Positions 13,829 through 24,569 of a stretch of 64,000 nucleotides of DNA are shown here, in pieces. Every line of letters starts with the position of its first letter. The first letter of the stretch is position 1. The DNA is from Neurospora tetrasperma FGSC 2508. Taxonomy: Eukaryota > Ascomycota > Sordariomycetes > Sordariales > Sordariaceae. The position numbers and the translations under genes are program-made. Where the stretch lies: positions 9,308,480 to 9,372,479 of the forward strand of contig NW_009799179.1 of NCBI RefSeq assembly GCF_000213175.1. The letters are read 5' to 3'. The notes below the pieces were generated by a model, which saw nothing but the letters and a program-made list of their open reading frames with translations, ran no database searches and was not told where the DNA came from.

Positions 13829-16800
13829 ATGTCCAATAACACGAATAGCCTCGAATCTCTACCACCACGACCGCCTACTCCACCAAAGAGAGAACCACAT
13901 AATGCCCCTCCAGCGACAATCCCACGAAATGTACTGGCCCCCATCGAGCTTGACAACAACCTCAGGGCCGTCCATACCCCGCCTGCCCTAGACTCGCCCG
14001 GCTCAGGTCTCGACAGCAAATCAACCTCGAAACGAAGCACCAAACGAGTTGGCTTCTCGGCAAAGGCAGAATACAAAGACCCCCCAGTCTTCATCGACGG
14101 CGACAAGAGACAGCAGCCGACCCCCGTCTCCCTCCCGAGAAGCGCTTCCAAGCCTGTCAAGTCCATCCTCAAAATCACCCACCACGTCCCGAACCCCCTC
14201 GAGGAAGCCAACGGCAATCCGTCTGATCCCTCGAACCCAAACATCTCGGTCGCAACCATGTTGGAGTCAACCCTGAAGCAGCTTGCCGGCGGCGACCGCG
14301 ACTCCAAGCTCGATTCCTATATGATGTTGACGCGCGCCTTCAAGATCTCCAACAACTTGCCAGACAGGGTGGCCTTACAAGAGAAAATGGGCCTGTTCAT
14401 GCAGTTCATGCAACGAGATCTTGTCGCCAGGACCCCTCAGGGTACCCTCGACTCTTCGCTTGTTCAGCATGCTCTCAAGCTCATCGTCACCTTTCTCGGC
14501 CTCCCTGCCATTGCCTCGACCATGACGACCGACTTCGGATCCTTCCTCATCGACCACTGTATCCGCTCCTTCCAAGATAACTCGACCCCGAAAGATACTG
14601 CTCGACATTTGATGCAGGTCGTCTTGGTACAGAACTTCTCTGCCAAGGTTATGACCCCTGAGCGAGTCGGCAGACTGGTCACGTCGCTACACAATATCGA
14701 GGAGAACATCAAGGGAAAGAGCATCATCATGTACCGGGTCATGATATACCAGAAACTGGTCAATCAAACGGGAAAGACCATGGTTCTCCACTCGGACTGG
14801 CTATACGATCTTTTCACAGACATGCTCAGCACAATAAAGGATATCCGCGAGAAAGCCGTCACCCTGGGCCTCAACGCTGCTTTCACCATCGGTCATGAGG
14901 TCCAGCTTTCGCGCAAGACAATGGAGATATTCAACTCGGTCGCCAAAGAAAAGAAATACATCGAGTACTACGAGGAGAGGCTGAAAGCCATGGTCAAGGA
15001 CAAGACCGTATCCGCCTCGGTCCCCCACATCTGGAGTGTTGTTATCCTGCTACTACGCATCCGTCTGAGGGTGTGGGACCGTACAGCGCATTGGCTGCAA
15101 CTGGTCCAGAATTGCTTCAACAACATCGATTACCCTACCAAGATTGCCGCCCACCATGCCTGGGCCCGTCTGGTCTACTTGACAAATGCCGTAGAGCCGT
15201 CCTTTGAGGCTTCCCTCAAAACCATCATCACCCCTTTGACTAGTCAGCTCCGAAGAAAGAACAGTGCAAAGGCCTCGGAAGGACAACTCAGGGCAGCTGT
15301 CTTGGGTGATGTGTGCAATCTCTGGTACTATCTGTTTAAGCCCAATACAAATGCAGCTTTGCTAGATGGATACTGGACAGCTGGCGTCCAGCCCATCATT
15401 ACCGCCCTTGTGTCCAGTCCGGACCATTCAAAACCAGTAACCGCATCCCCAACTAAGAAACCCCAGGAGACTCATGGGCAAGCAAGTGTCATTCTCAGCG
15501 GTCTCTTCAACTGCACCACAGCCAGGCGATGGAGTGTGGATCGAGTAATGGACGAACCCCTCGCAAGACCCGAAGAGGTTCCCGCCATTGACGCGAAATG
15601 GGTTCGAAAGAACGCTGTCATGATTCTGGCTGCCATTGAGCCCATCCTCGCCGATGATTTTAATGCACTTTCCAACAAGAAGAGCGCAGTCTACTGGCTC
15701 TGGGCCTCTCTTGTGGGGTCGATCGCCTCTGCCGCATCTAAAGAGATTAAGGTCTCCAAAGACACAGGCTTGTTTATAACAGAAGCATTGTCTGTTCTGC
15801 AAAAGATCTGGCAAAAGGGTGTGCAACCTGGAGATGCCGCCTCGGCAGTGGATTTCCTTCGCGCTACAAAGGGGTATGTGGAGATCATGATAACTTCACT
15901 TGGCCTCCCCCCTTTTACAGAGAAGCTAGGCAAGGCCCAGGCCGGCCAAAAGTCGCCTATGCATAATCTGTTTTCTATGCTGTCTGGGGTTCCTTCTGGC
16001 ATCCCTGACGACCACACCTTTGAAGTCTTCTTCACTTCCGTCTTTGAACACTTTACCGAGGCAAAGAGTGAGAAAGGAAAGATGGAAATTGCCCTGGATT
16101 TGCTCACTTTGATTCCCATGGAGACACCACGCCCATATGGAATGTGGCTGTTTGTTGCGAGGGCGCTTGAGGGATGGCTCCAACTTGATCACAGTAGCAA
16201 CCACTCAACTGGCTCCGGTGATACGCCCATAGGCCACGATTACCGTGATATCGTCAAGGTTCTCGAGCGTGGAATTAGGTCGACTCCTAACCTGCCTCCT
16301 GAGCACTGGGAGTCACTATTTAATGCTGTTCACCAGAGGGTCAGATCAGAAGCTGGAGAACCTGGTGTCGCCATTATTGTCATCGAACCTCTAGCTAAAG
16401 TGGCACTGGATCAACTTACTACCCCGGGACCCATGATTGCTTTCTTTAACGGGGTCCGAAATGTCGCCGAGTTGTTGTCGATTGCGAGTCAGCCACGCGA
16501 CAAGCAAGCCGTTGACGCAGCTCGAAGACGGCTTTGGGGAACGGCCCTAGCTGGTTCGCGCTCAGCCACTTTCGACACGTTTGACAACTTGTACAGGGCT
16601 GTCAATGAGGCTTTGACACGGCTCTACAAGCAATTTGATTCGGATAATGCCGAACTTATCATCTGCCTTCTGCAAGAATTAGTAGGCTTTTTCGATAGGT
16701 GTAACCAACAACTCATCTTCAGGACAATGTCAATCCTTCAAGATGGCTTCCTCCCTTGGCTTCAAGACCCTAATAGACTTCTTGGCAGCCAGTTGGACGC

Positions 16801-19800
16801 CATTGTGGCTGTGGTGAGTAATCCGTGTCGAGTATACTGGGAAAGCATAGACTAACATCAGATAGACAAACACACTCTGGGACAAGGTATGCGGTCATCT
16901 ATCGGCAACTGAACGCCCTGAGCAGCAGCTGGATTCACTCACGCGCATCTTCTGTGCCACTCTCGGTTCCTCTCATCGATACATTGTCAACTCGGCTGTA
17001 TCCCTTTGGAACAGACTGTATGGCAAGGCTGAGAAGCTAGACTACCCTGATGAGCTCAAGGAAGTGCTTGCCAAACTCCGACCATATGCCGACCTGGTCA
17101 CGCCCGGTCTAGAGCTTTCTAGCCTTGAGTATCCCTCCCACGAACCCATCTTTGTCGAGTCAAAGGAGGAGTTCAGCTTGCCTAGACTACCACCACCATC
17201 CTCAAGACGCACCACAAGAAGCGCCTCACGCACCAACTCACCAGTCAAGACGCCGGATCCTGTTAAGCGCAGGTCCCCAACCAAGCGACGTGCCAGCGCC
17301 ACTCCCGAAGTCAAGAGCTCTGGCTTCAACCTCCGTCCCAAAGCGGGGGCACCACGTCTTCGGCACGATGACTCCCAAATCCAATTCGCGGCGGTTGACT
17401 CCTCCCCTCAACTACACCTCATCCATGAGGAAATGGAGTCCCAACTCCTCACTGAGCGCCAAAAAGAGGTCCGTGAGCGCCAAAAGGAAAACGCTGCGCT
17501 CTTCCCCGAACTTCGTTCCTCCCCAGCTACACGAACCCGAAGCTCAGCGCGTCTCGCCGCTCGCTCACGCGAGGCTTCCCCTTCAGGTGCTCAGACCCCT
17601 CAAGCTGGAACTCCCAGAAACCCAGGAGGCAGATTCACCGAGTTCGTCAGCGGGACGCCTACACCCCGTCGTGGCCAGGCGTTGACAGCGATTGTCGACC
17701 AGGACATGGACATGATGGACCCGCCCTCGTCGCCGCCGATAATGGAACCAAGGAGGAACCCGCTCGCCGCCGAGATAAGGTCCAGATCGGCGAACACGAG
17801 CTTGCTGGATGATTGGCAGCTGTCTTCATCTCCCATCTCTGGATCGCCGTTGCGCCAGCAGCCGTTTGCGCCGGTGCCGTCGAGTTTGGCTGTGGCTTTG
17901 GATGCTGTCAATGCTGCGGTTGAGTCGTCTCTTGCACCGGAAGAAGCGCCTGAGCAGGATTTGATGGAGGAGGATGATGATATTATTGAAGAGAGTGTGC
18001 TGCCCGACCAGGAGAATCAAGCTCTTCCGACTATGGAGCCGGCTAAGGGGGGTCATCTGGGTGTGCCACGCCAGGAAACGCCGGAGAAGTCGGACCATGA
18101 GCTGGAGGAGTTTGTGGATGCGCCTAGTAGCCCGTTGCCGCCGACGCCACATAAGGTAGGTAAATTCTCGGCTAAACCTACCATCCAGGCCAACACAGAC
18201 CCGGTCAAGAAGGCCGCGCCGGCTCCGGCACCTACTCCCGCCTTTGCAACTACACCCACCATTGCTCCCGCTGCCACAACGGTTGCACCCGCGCCCACCC
18301 CATCAGGTGCCCCATCTTACGACGGCGGCGAATGGGATGACCGATCTCTTCTCAAACTCGTGGTTGAGCTCGACTCGGGGAAGCTCGATAGACAGGAGTA
18401 CACCCGTCCATCTCCCTCCGTTTCGCCCGAGAAGCTGGCTCTCACAGCAGCGAACCTCAAGCCCAGTTCTGGTTCTAACAAGCCTGGTTCTGGTCCCACG
18501 TCAGCTGCTCCCTCCCCTGCCGCTTCGTGCATCGTTGCATTGGATGACGATAACATGGTGGAGGAGGAAAGCGAGAATGTTCAGGTTCCAAAGCCGGTGG
18601 CGCCTCGAGGACGGGTGACGAGATCGCGGGCTAGCTCTGTGGCTTCGAACCGTTCTGTAGAGCAAATTCCGAGTTCACAGGCGCAACAGCAGCAGGCGAC
18701 AACACAAGAAAAGGGGAAGTCGAAACTTAAAGGTCCGACGAGCGTACGAGCAACGGCCGGGAAGGGGAAGAGGAAGAGGGTGGCTTCTGGGGCTTCGGAG
18801 ACTGCTGCTGCTGCTACGGCTCCTGGAACTGGAAAGAAGAGGAGGATTGGACGTCCTTCTTCCACTGCGCCTGTTGAAAGAGAGGCAGAGGTTCAGGTTC
18901 CTAGGAGTCAGAGCCAAGAAGGTAAGTTCTTTTTAGTGTCATCTTTAGGAACGCCACATGCTAACGGTCATGTTACTGCAGTCCCTCCTAAATCTGAACC
19001 TATCTTTTATGACCGTCTCCCTATCTCTGTCGCATCCTCCTCCCAGTCGCCGTCGTTGTCTCAAATACCATCCAGCCGTGCCTCTTCGGTAGTGTCTAAC
19101 TCGGTTCTTAATGAGCGAGCTAGGGGTATTGTCCCTGGCGGTAGTGGGACCCAGCGCACCGTGCCTTCTTCCCTCCTCCCTCAGCAAACGTCGCAGTTGT
19201 CTACACCTGCGTCGGTGCCAAGGGATGCGGGTGATGCGGGTGAGCAGACTGGGGAGTCCCAAGGGGCTCAACAAGGACAGGTTTCAGAGATGGAGGAGGT
19301 ATCCTCCGATGGCGAAGATCTCGTCCAATCGCAAATAGAAATCGAGTCTAGGAGCGCAGATGAGAGACAGTCGCTATCTATGTCTCAGGTGGAACATGGT
19401 TTGAAACACTACTTGGAAGAGGAGGAGGACTTGATTCCTAGTTCGCCGTTTATGGCTGTACCAGCTAGTGGGAGAAGCGGAAGTGGAAGTGAAGTCTTGG
19501 TGGAGGATACGGTTCTTTCACAACAGCAGGAGGATGAGCACATGGATGTTGATGTGAAGGATGATGATGATGATCAACCGTTAACGTCGGCACAGCAACA
19601 GCAACAACAGCAGCGGCGACGGAAGAAACCAGAGGTGGGAAACAACCACACGAACACGGGGTTGCAAGAAGAAGAAGAAGTCGAAGAAGACATGATACAG
19701 CAGAAACGGGTGAGAGAGAAGCTGACGGAGGATGTTATTACCAGCGCACTAGCACCACCACCACCACCACCTGGCGGAAATCATCACCCAGACGAAAATC

Positions 19801-20075
19801 TTCAGCAGCAGCAGCAGCAACAACAACAACAACAAAATCAACCTGGCGAGGAACCCGTTCAGCAACTGGAAGCTTCTTTGGCAAACAACAACAGCAGCAG
19901 CAAGGAAAGCAGCAGCAAGGAAAGAATCCTCTCGTCCCTCCGCGCCAGTCTAAACGAACTGCGCACCGCAACGGCAGCAGGCGGCCTGTCTCGGCAAGAG
20001 GTGTACGAGATTGAAGACTTGTTTATGGATTTGAAGAGGGAGTTGTATGAGGCGGAGAGGAGGGGGAGGTCTTAG
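13829..20075 (+). CDS. rif1: Rif1 telomere-length and replication-timing regulator
   Basis: Exon 13829-16813, intron 16814-16865 (52 nt, ending TAG), then coding to 20075. A second likely intron, 18922-18981 (GTAAGT, GCTAAC branch, CTGCAG), is 60 nt and leaves the frame open, so the product is 2044 aa if spliced or 2064 if not. The N-terminus has the two protein phosphatase 1 docking motifs of Rif1: RVGF at 73-76 and SILK at 112-115. They are followed by the helical-repeat Rif1_N domain (about 140-960). The C-terminal half is disordered: basic and Ser/Pro-rich, then acidic and Gln-rich, closing with a short helix (SRQEVYEIEDLFMDLKREL). Rif1 recruits PP1 to counter DDK at origins and limits telomere lengthening; these roles are known for the family and inferred here. 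The first ATG in the frame is used. It lies 4.5 kb from the telomerase gene's 3' end. Confidence 0.88.
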
Positions 20076-21865
20076 TCTTGTTTGTCTGGTTGTTTGTCTC
20101 TGCTTGTTGGTTGATTACTATCAATGTGTCTGTGTGTGGGTGGTGTATGCTTTGGGTATGGATATGGCTTTGTAGGCGTTGCTGTTGTTGTGTTGTCTGA
20201 GTGGCTTTTCTCGCTTTTCTGGCTATTATATCGCTCTCACGAAGAAAAGGCGCGGTTGTCTGGACTGATTACCTATAAGAGTTGAGTGGGTTCGTGAAAG
20301 TGGTAGGAGTTACTATGATGTTTGGGTCAAGTTGAGATCCTTAGTACACCTACTCCGAACTCCGAACTAAAGAAATGAAACACATACTTGGTGTTGGTAC
20401 TAGGTACTAATCACCCGTCCAATGAACCTCTATTTTACTCATCTACACTACATTACACAAAAAGCAAAACCGAAGAGAAAGCAATCCCCCACCGATCTGG
20501 TTCATCCGATCTGATCTGGTAGCGACGACTATTGAATCCGATCTGTAGTTGGGTCTCAATCGAAGATCCAGCACGGCCCGCCCGGGGTACACTAAGAATT
20601 GCTCCCAGGATCGCCCGATCACCCTCCCCATTTAGTGTATAGGGGCTAGGGGTATGATGGCCCTGACTCGCCCCCGAGCCTAGAACCTAACCTCTTTCAA
20701 TGATGATAGCGGCTCGGGCTCTATAGAGGTAGTAACCGCTGTGGAGTTTAGGGCACCTAGAGGTATGTAACCTCAAGGTACCGTGCAGTGCAGTAGAGGT
20801 AGGTGCCCTGGTCCCCGTGCCTTGGAGCCATCAGCGGGGGTCCATCCTCACACCTAGGTAGGTCCATACTCGATCTTGCCCAAATTAGGGGAATAGGTAC
20901 CTTAGGTAGGTATAGTAGAGTAGGTAGGCATTACAGGTTTCCCGAGTAGGTAGGTACAGTAAGTAGGTAGAGGTAGGTAGGTGGCGTCCACGGGCAGCAG
21001 CCCAGCGGCGGCTCCTTTTGCTGTGAAGCCCGGCACTACTAACCAGGCAGTTTATTGTCCGGTTACCTTGGTATGCACTCGATGATCGACACGTCCATCC
21101 GAACGGGCACGTCCGGGTGGGTGGTGATGATCACGCGGCGGCGGCGGCGGCGGCGGTGACACCATTGATTATTCTACACTACACTAGGGCTTAGACGTAG
21201 GTGTTCAGCTGTGAGACATTATCTCTTTCCTTGATTTGTCTTTTTTTTTTTTCTTTTCTTTTTCTTTTTTTCTTTTTCTTCCATATGTTTGCGCTACTTT
21301 TGTATTTTTCTTTCTTCTCTCGGACTTTCGTTTTGCAAATTTCTGCTTTTACTTCTTCTTCTTGTTGCATTCTCTTATCCTGTTTTGAACCTGAGACAAG
21401 AGACGTCGGTCGCTTGTTGTTGGTGGTGAACGAACGGGTTAGACTAGTGACGGAAGAAGTCCAACGAAAAATAATTTTGCTTTTTTTTTGTTCTTGTTGG
21501 ATTTTGAGTGAAAATCATCACTCACCTCACAAACAACTTCTGTTCTCACTCTCTTCATCTTTTACATCGCTCACGAACCCCAATAACATCTTCTATTCCC
21601 TAACTACATACCTAGAGAGAGGTATCTACTGCAAAAGTCCTGCCTGTCCCATTGACGGCCCGCCCGCCGCTGCAACGCAACGCAACGTACCCCAACTCAA
21701 CCTACCTACCGTAACCGCACGCAACGCAACGCAACGCAACACACCCCTACTTCCGCCGTTCGTCCCGTTCCGTTGGAGGCCTACCTACCTGCCTACCTGC
21801 CTGCAGCTACCTACCTATACAGATACAGATACAGCAGGGGACACGACACGACATGACATGACAAG
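20076..21865. other. Intergenic: rif1 3' region and promoter of the MBOAT gene
   Basis: No gene recognised. The stretch holds TAGGTA/TACCTA-type motifs (densest 20860-20995), a (CGG)n tract at 21135-21156, T-rich pyrimidine tracts at 21240-21285 and 21480-21490, GCAAC repeats near 21680-21740, and CTAC/CTGC repeats at 21780-21815. The last part is probably the transcribed leader of the next gene. Confidence 0.55.
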
Positions 21866-24263
21866 ATGTCACCCCTCACCTCAACCCTCACATCAACACC
21901 ATCACCACCACCACCACCAGACGCCCCAATCAACCTCGCAGCCCACTACCTAACCACCTACCGCTCCATCTTCTACCACGCCCTTTACGACACCCCCAAC
22001 AAAGTCCAACCGTTCCTCATTCCCTTTTGCCTCGTCGGCGCCTTTCTCTTACCCATTGCGTTTCTTTGCATCCCGCAGTACTCCGTCGTCACTACAACCA
22101 CCGGAGGAGCCAACGGGGAGAGGCAACAAGTAAGGGTCCGAAGAGAATGGGTCCATCGGCTGCGATGGGTCGTTGGTGCGGTTATCGTTTGGTGGAACTT
22201 GGGGGTGGTGGTTGGGTTGCCTGGTTTTGGAGGGCTGGGACTTGGGTCGACGGAGGGAGGACAGGGATGGTTCACGCCGGGAACAACAACGGCAAGCGCT
22301 TGTACGGCTTTGTCGTATGCGGCTGGGTTGATGGGTGGGTGGGGAACGATTTGGGGGTTGGAGACGGTGGTGTTTGGGGGGTATCAGGGTGTGGCGATGA
22401 GGGTGAGGAGGAGGGTGAGGACAGGAAGGGTGAATGGACAGGAGGAGGGGGTGGAAGGGGAGCTGAAGAATGGGATTGTGAATGGGAATTTGAACACGGA
22501 AACCAACGGCAATGGAAACGGCAACCCTGATACAGCAAACTTGCGGCGAAGGAACCTCAAAGGGAGTGGCAAGGTTGCTTCATCGGCTTCTACCGATACC
22601 GAGATGCAAAGTCCAGGCGAAAATGAACACAAGGAAAAGGGAAAAAGATGGACAGTAGACGAAACGATCGACCTCGACAAGTACGAGTACTACTGGGAGC
22701 CGTACCCGGACAACGGCACCTTTTGGGAGAGACTCGATTGGGTCATGGACATGTTTAATTCCTTCCGGGGGGCTGGTATGTTTTTTTCCTTTCCTTTCCT
22801 TTTCCTTTTCCCATTCCTCTCTTATTTACAAAAACTAACTCCCACACAAAGGCTGGAACTACTCCATCTCATCCATCCCCTCACTCCAACCGCCCATTAT
22901 CCCCCCTTTACCAGAATCCACCACCCCGTCCTCCTCCTCCTCTTCTTCTTCTCATGTGGAAATCCTCCCCTACTTCCCAACCGGCCTCCCCGTCTCCTTC
23001 GCCAACCTCCCCCTCTCATCCCACCAACACTTCCACCGCCCCCTCACCGCCCGCTCCTTCCTCCTCTCTCGTCTCCAGCACATAATCTGGTCCTACCTCG
23101 CCCTCGACTTCTTCACCGTCTCCGCCCGCCTCGATCCCTACTTCATTCTCGGCCCCAACGGTCCCCTCCGTCATCCAACCTACCTCTCCACCGTCGCCTC
23201 TTCCTCTTCCTCCCCATCGGTTCTCCCACCTTTATCCCTCGCCTGCGCACGCTTCTTAGCGTCGCTACCGCCCTGGGGCCTCAACTTCTTCCGAAGCTTA
23301 TTTTCTTTGAGCGGTGTACTAGGCGGGCTTTTTCTATACAGCTACCTCTGGCAATTAACCCAATTTTTCGTTTTGGGCCGGTGGTTAAGACTGGAAACCC
23401 ACGGGATGGGGATCCTGGATGAGTTGTGGAGGTATCCTGATTTGTTTGGGGGGTTTGTGCGGAACGTGCTGGATCGAGGGTTAGCTGGGTTTTGGGGCGG
23501 GTGGTGGCATCAGAGTTTCCGGGTGGGGTTTACGGGGCCGGTGAGGTTTCTTGTTAAACAGGGAATTTTGGGCATGGGGAAGTCGGAGGCGGGCACCAAA
23601 GAGAATGAAGAAAAGGAAAAGAAGGAAGGAAAGGAAAATAAGAGGGAGAAAGAAAAGGGAATGAAGAACAAAAAGGTGGTAGCCACAGCACAAATGGCCA
23701 CCGCCTTCCTCCTCAGCGGCTTCCTGCACGCCCTCGGCGGCTATTCATCCACCGCCTTCCGCATCAGTTTCATCAGTCCTTCTCCCGACGGCGAAGGGGA
23801 AGAAGATCTCCTAACAGGCGACGACAAACGAAACAGACTAGCTCGCTTCGCTGAACCCGTCGGTTTTTTTGTTTTTCAGTTTTTGGGGTGTCTGGTCCAA
23901 GCTCTTCTCATCTCCCTTGTCAAACGAGTCCTCAAACGAGTCACTGTCACTGTCACTGTCACTGGTGGAAGAAAAGAAAAAGAAAAAGAAAAAGAAAAAG
24001 AAGTGCCAAGGTGGTTGAAAAGAACAGGAAACGGCGTTTTCGTGCTACTGTGGCTGCATAACACTCGGTGGATGTTGATTGACGATATGGCAAGATCGGG
24101 ACTATTCCTGTATGAACCAGTGCCCATTTCGGTGTTTAGGTTGTTGGGGCTGGGAGGGATGCCGGGTGAGGGAAGGAGGTGGGATTGGTGGAGGTTGGAT
24201 TGGGAGTATGTGCCTAGTTTGTGGAGGGGGAGTAGGTGGTGGGAGGTGGGGTTTAGGATGTGA
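21866..24263 (+). CDS. MBOAT / wax-synthase-domain membrane protein (putative O-acyltransferase)
   Basis: Exons 21866-22775 and 22852-24263, intron 76 nt (GTATGT, ACTAAC branch, AAG end), 773 aa. The N-terminus is Pro-rich, followed by several hydrophobic segments (PFLIPFCLVGAFLLPIAFL; VVGAVIVWWNLGVVVGLPG). The C-terminal half resembles the fungal wax synthase-like family (MBOAT_2): SRLQHIIWSYLALDFF, FWGGWWHQSFR (about 517-527) and SGFLHALGGY with a conserved His (about 595), then more membrane spans. Such proteins transfer acyl groups to alcohols or sugars in the ER membrane; the substrate here is unknown. Two low-complexity charged loops (about 190-265 and 545-580, Lys/Glu-rich) interrupt the domain. 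The start ATG is preceded by gacaag. It converges on the telomerase gene with 306 bp between stops. Confidence 0.8.
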
Positions 24264-24569
24264 GGGAGATGAATGGGAAATGATGTGCAAAGGGGGAAGA
24301 ACAAGGAAGGAAGTGTGTTGTTATGAAGGGACATGGGATAAGGTCTGGAAAAATGAAGAATGAAGAATGAAAGAGTTGGATATCGATAACCTCGGGCATG
24401 GCGTTGAAAGCATGGCGTTGGAAAATAAAACAAAAAAGGAATAAGGATAGAAGGTATTGATAGATGGACGCGGCATCGATAAGCTATAGACATAAAAGAC
24501 ATCATCGCTCTTAAGACTTTTTGCACTCAACCTTTGTGTACACCCCCTATTCTAAACTAGACCCAAGGC
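24264..24569. other. Intergenic between converging MBOAT and TERT genes
   Basis: 306 bp separating two stop codons. It should hold both terminators. Nothing else is visible; the TERT stop could lie further in if a further small 3' intron exists. Confidence 0.5.

Noticed and set aside
18156-18188. GTAGGT..CAG pair inside rif1 that looks like an intron
   Set aside because: At 33 nt it is shorter than any intron seen here, and the frame reads normally through it.
21201-21953. Open frame of 250 codons rich in Phe/Leu
   Set aside because: It derives from T-rich pyrimidine tracts and overlaps the start of the MBOAT gene in another frame.
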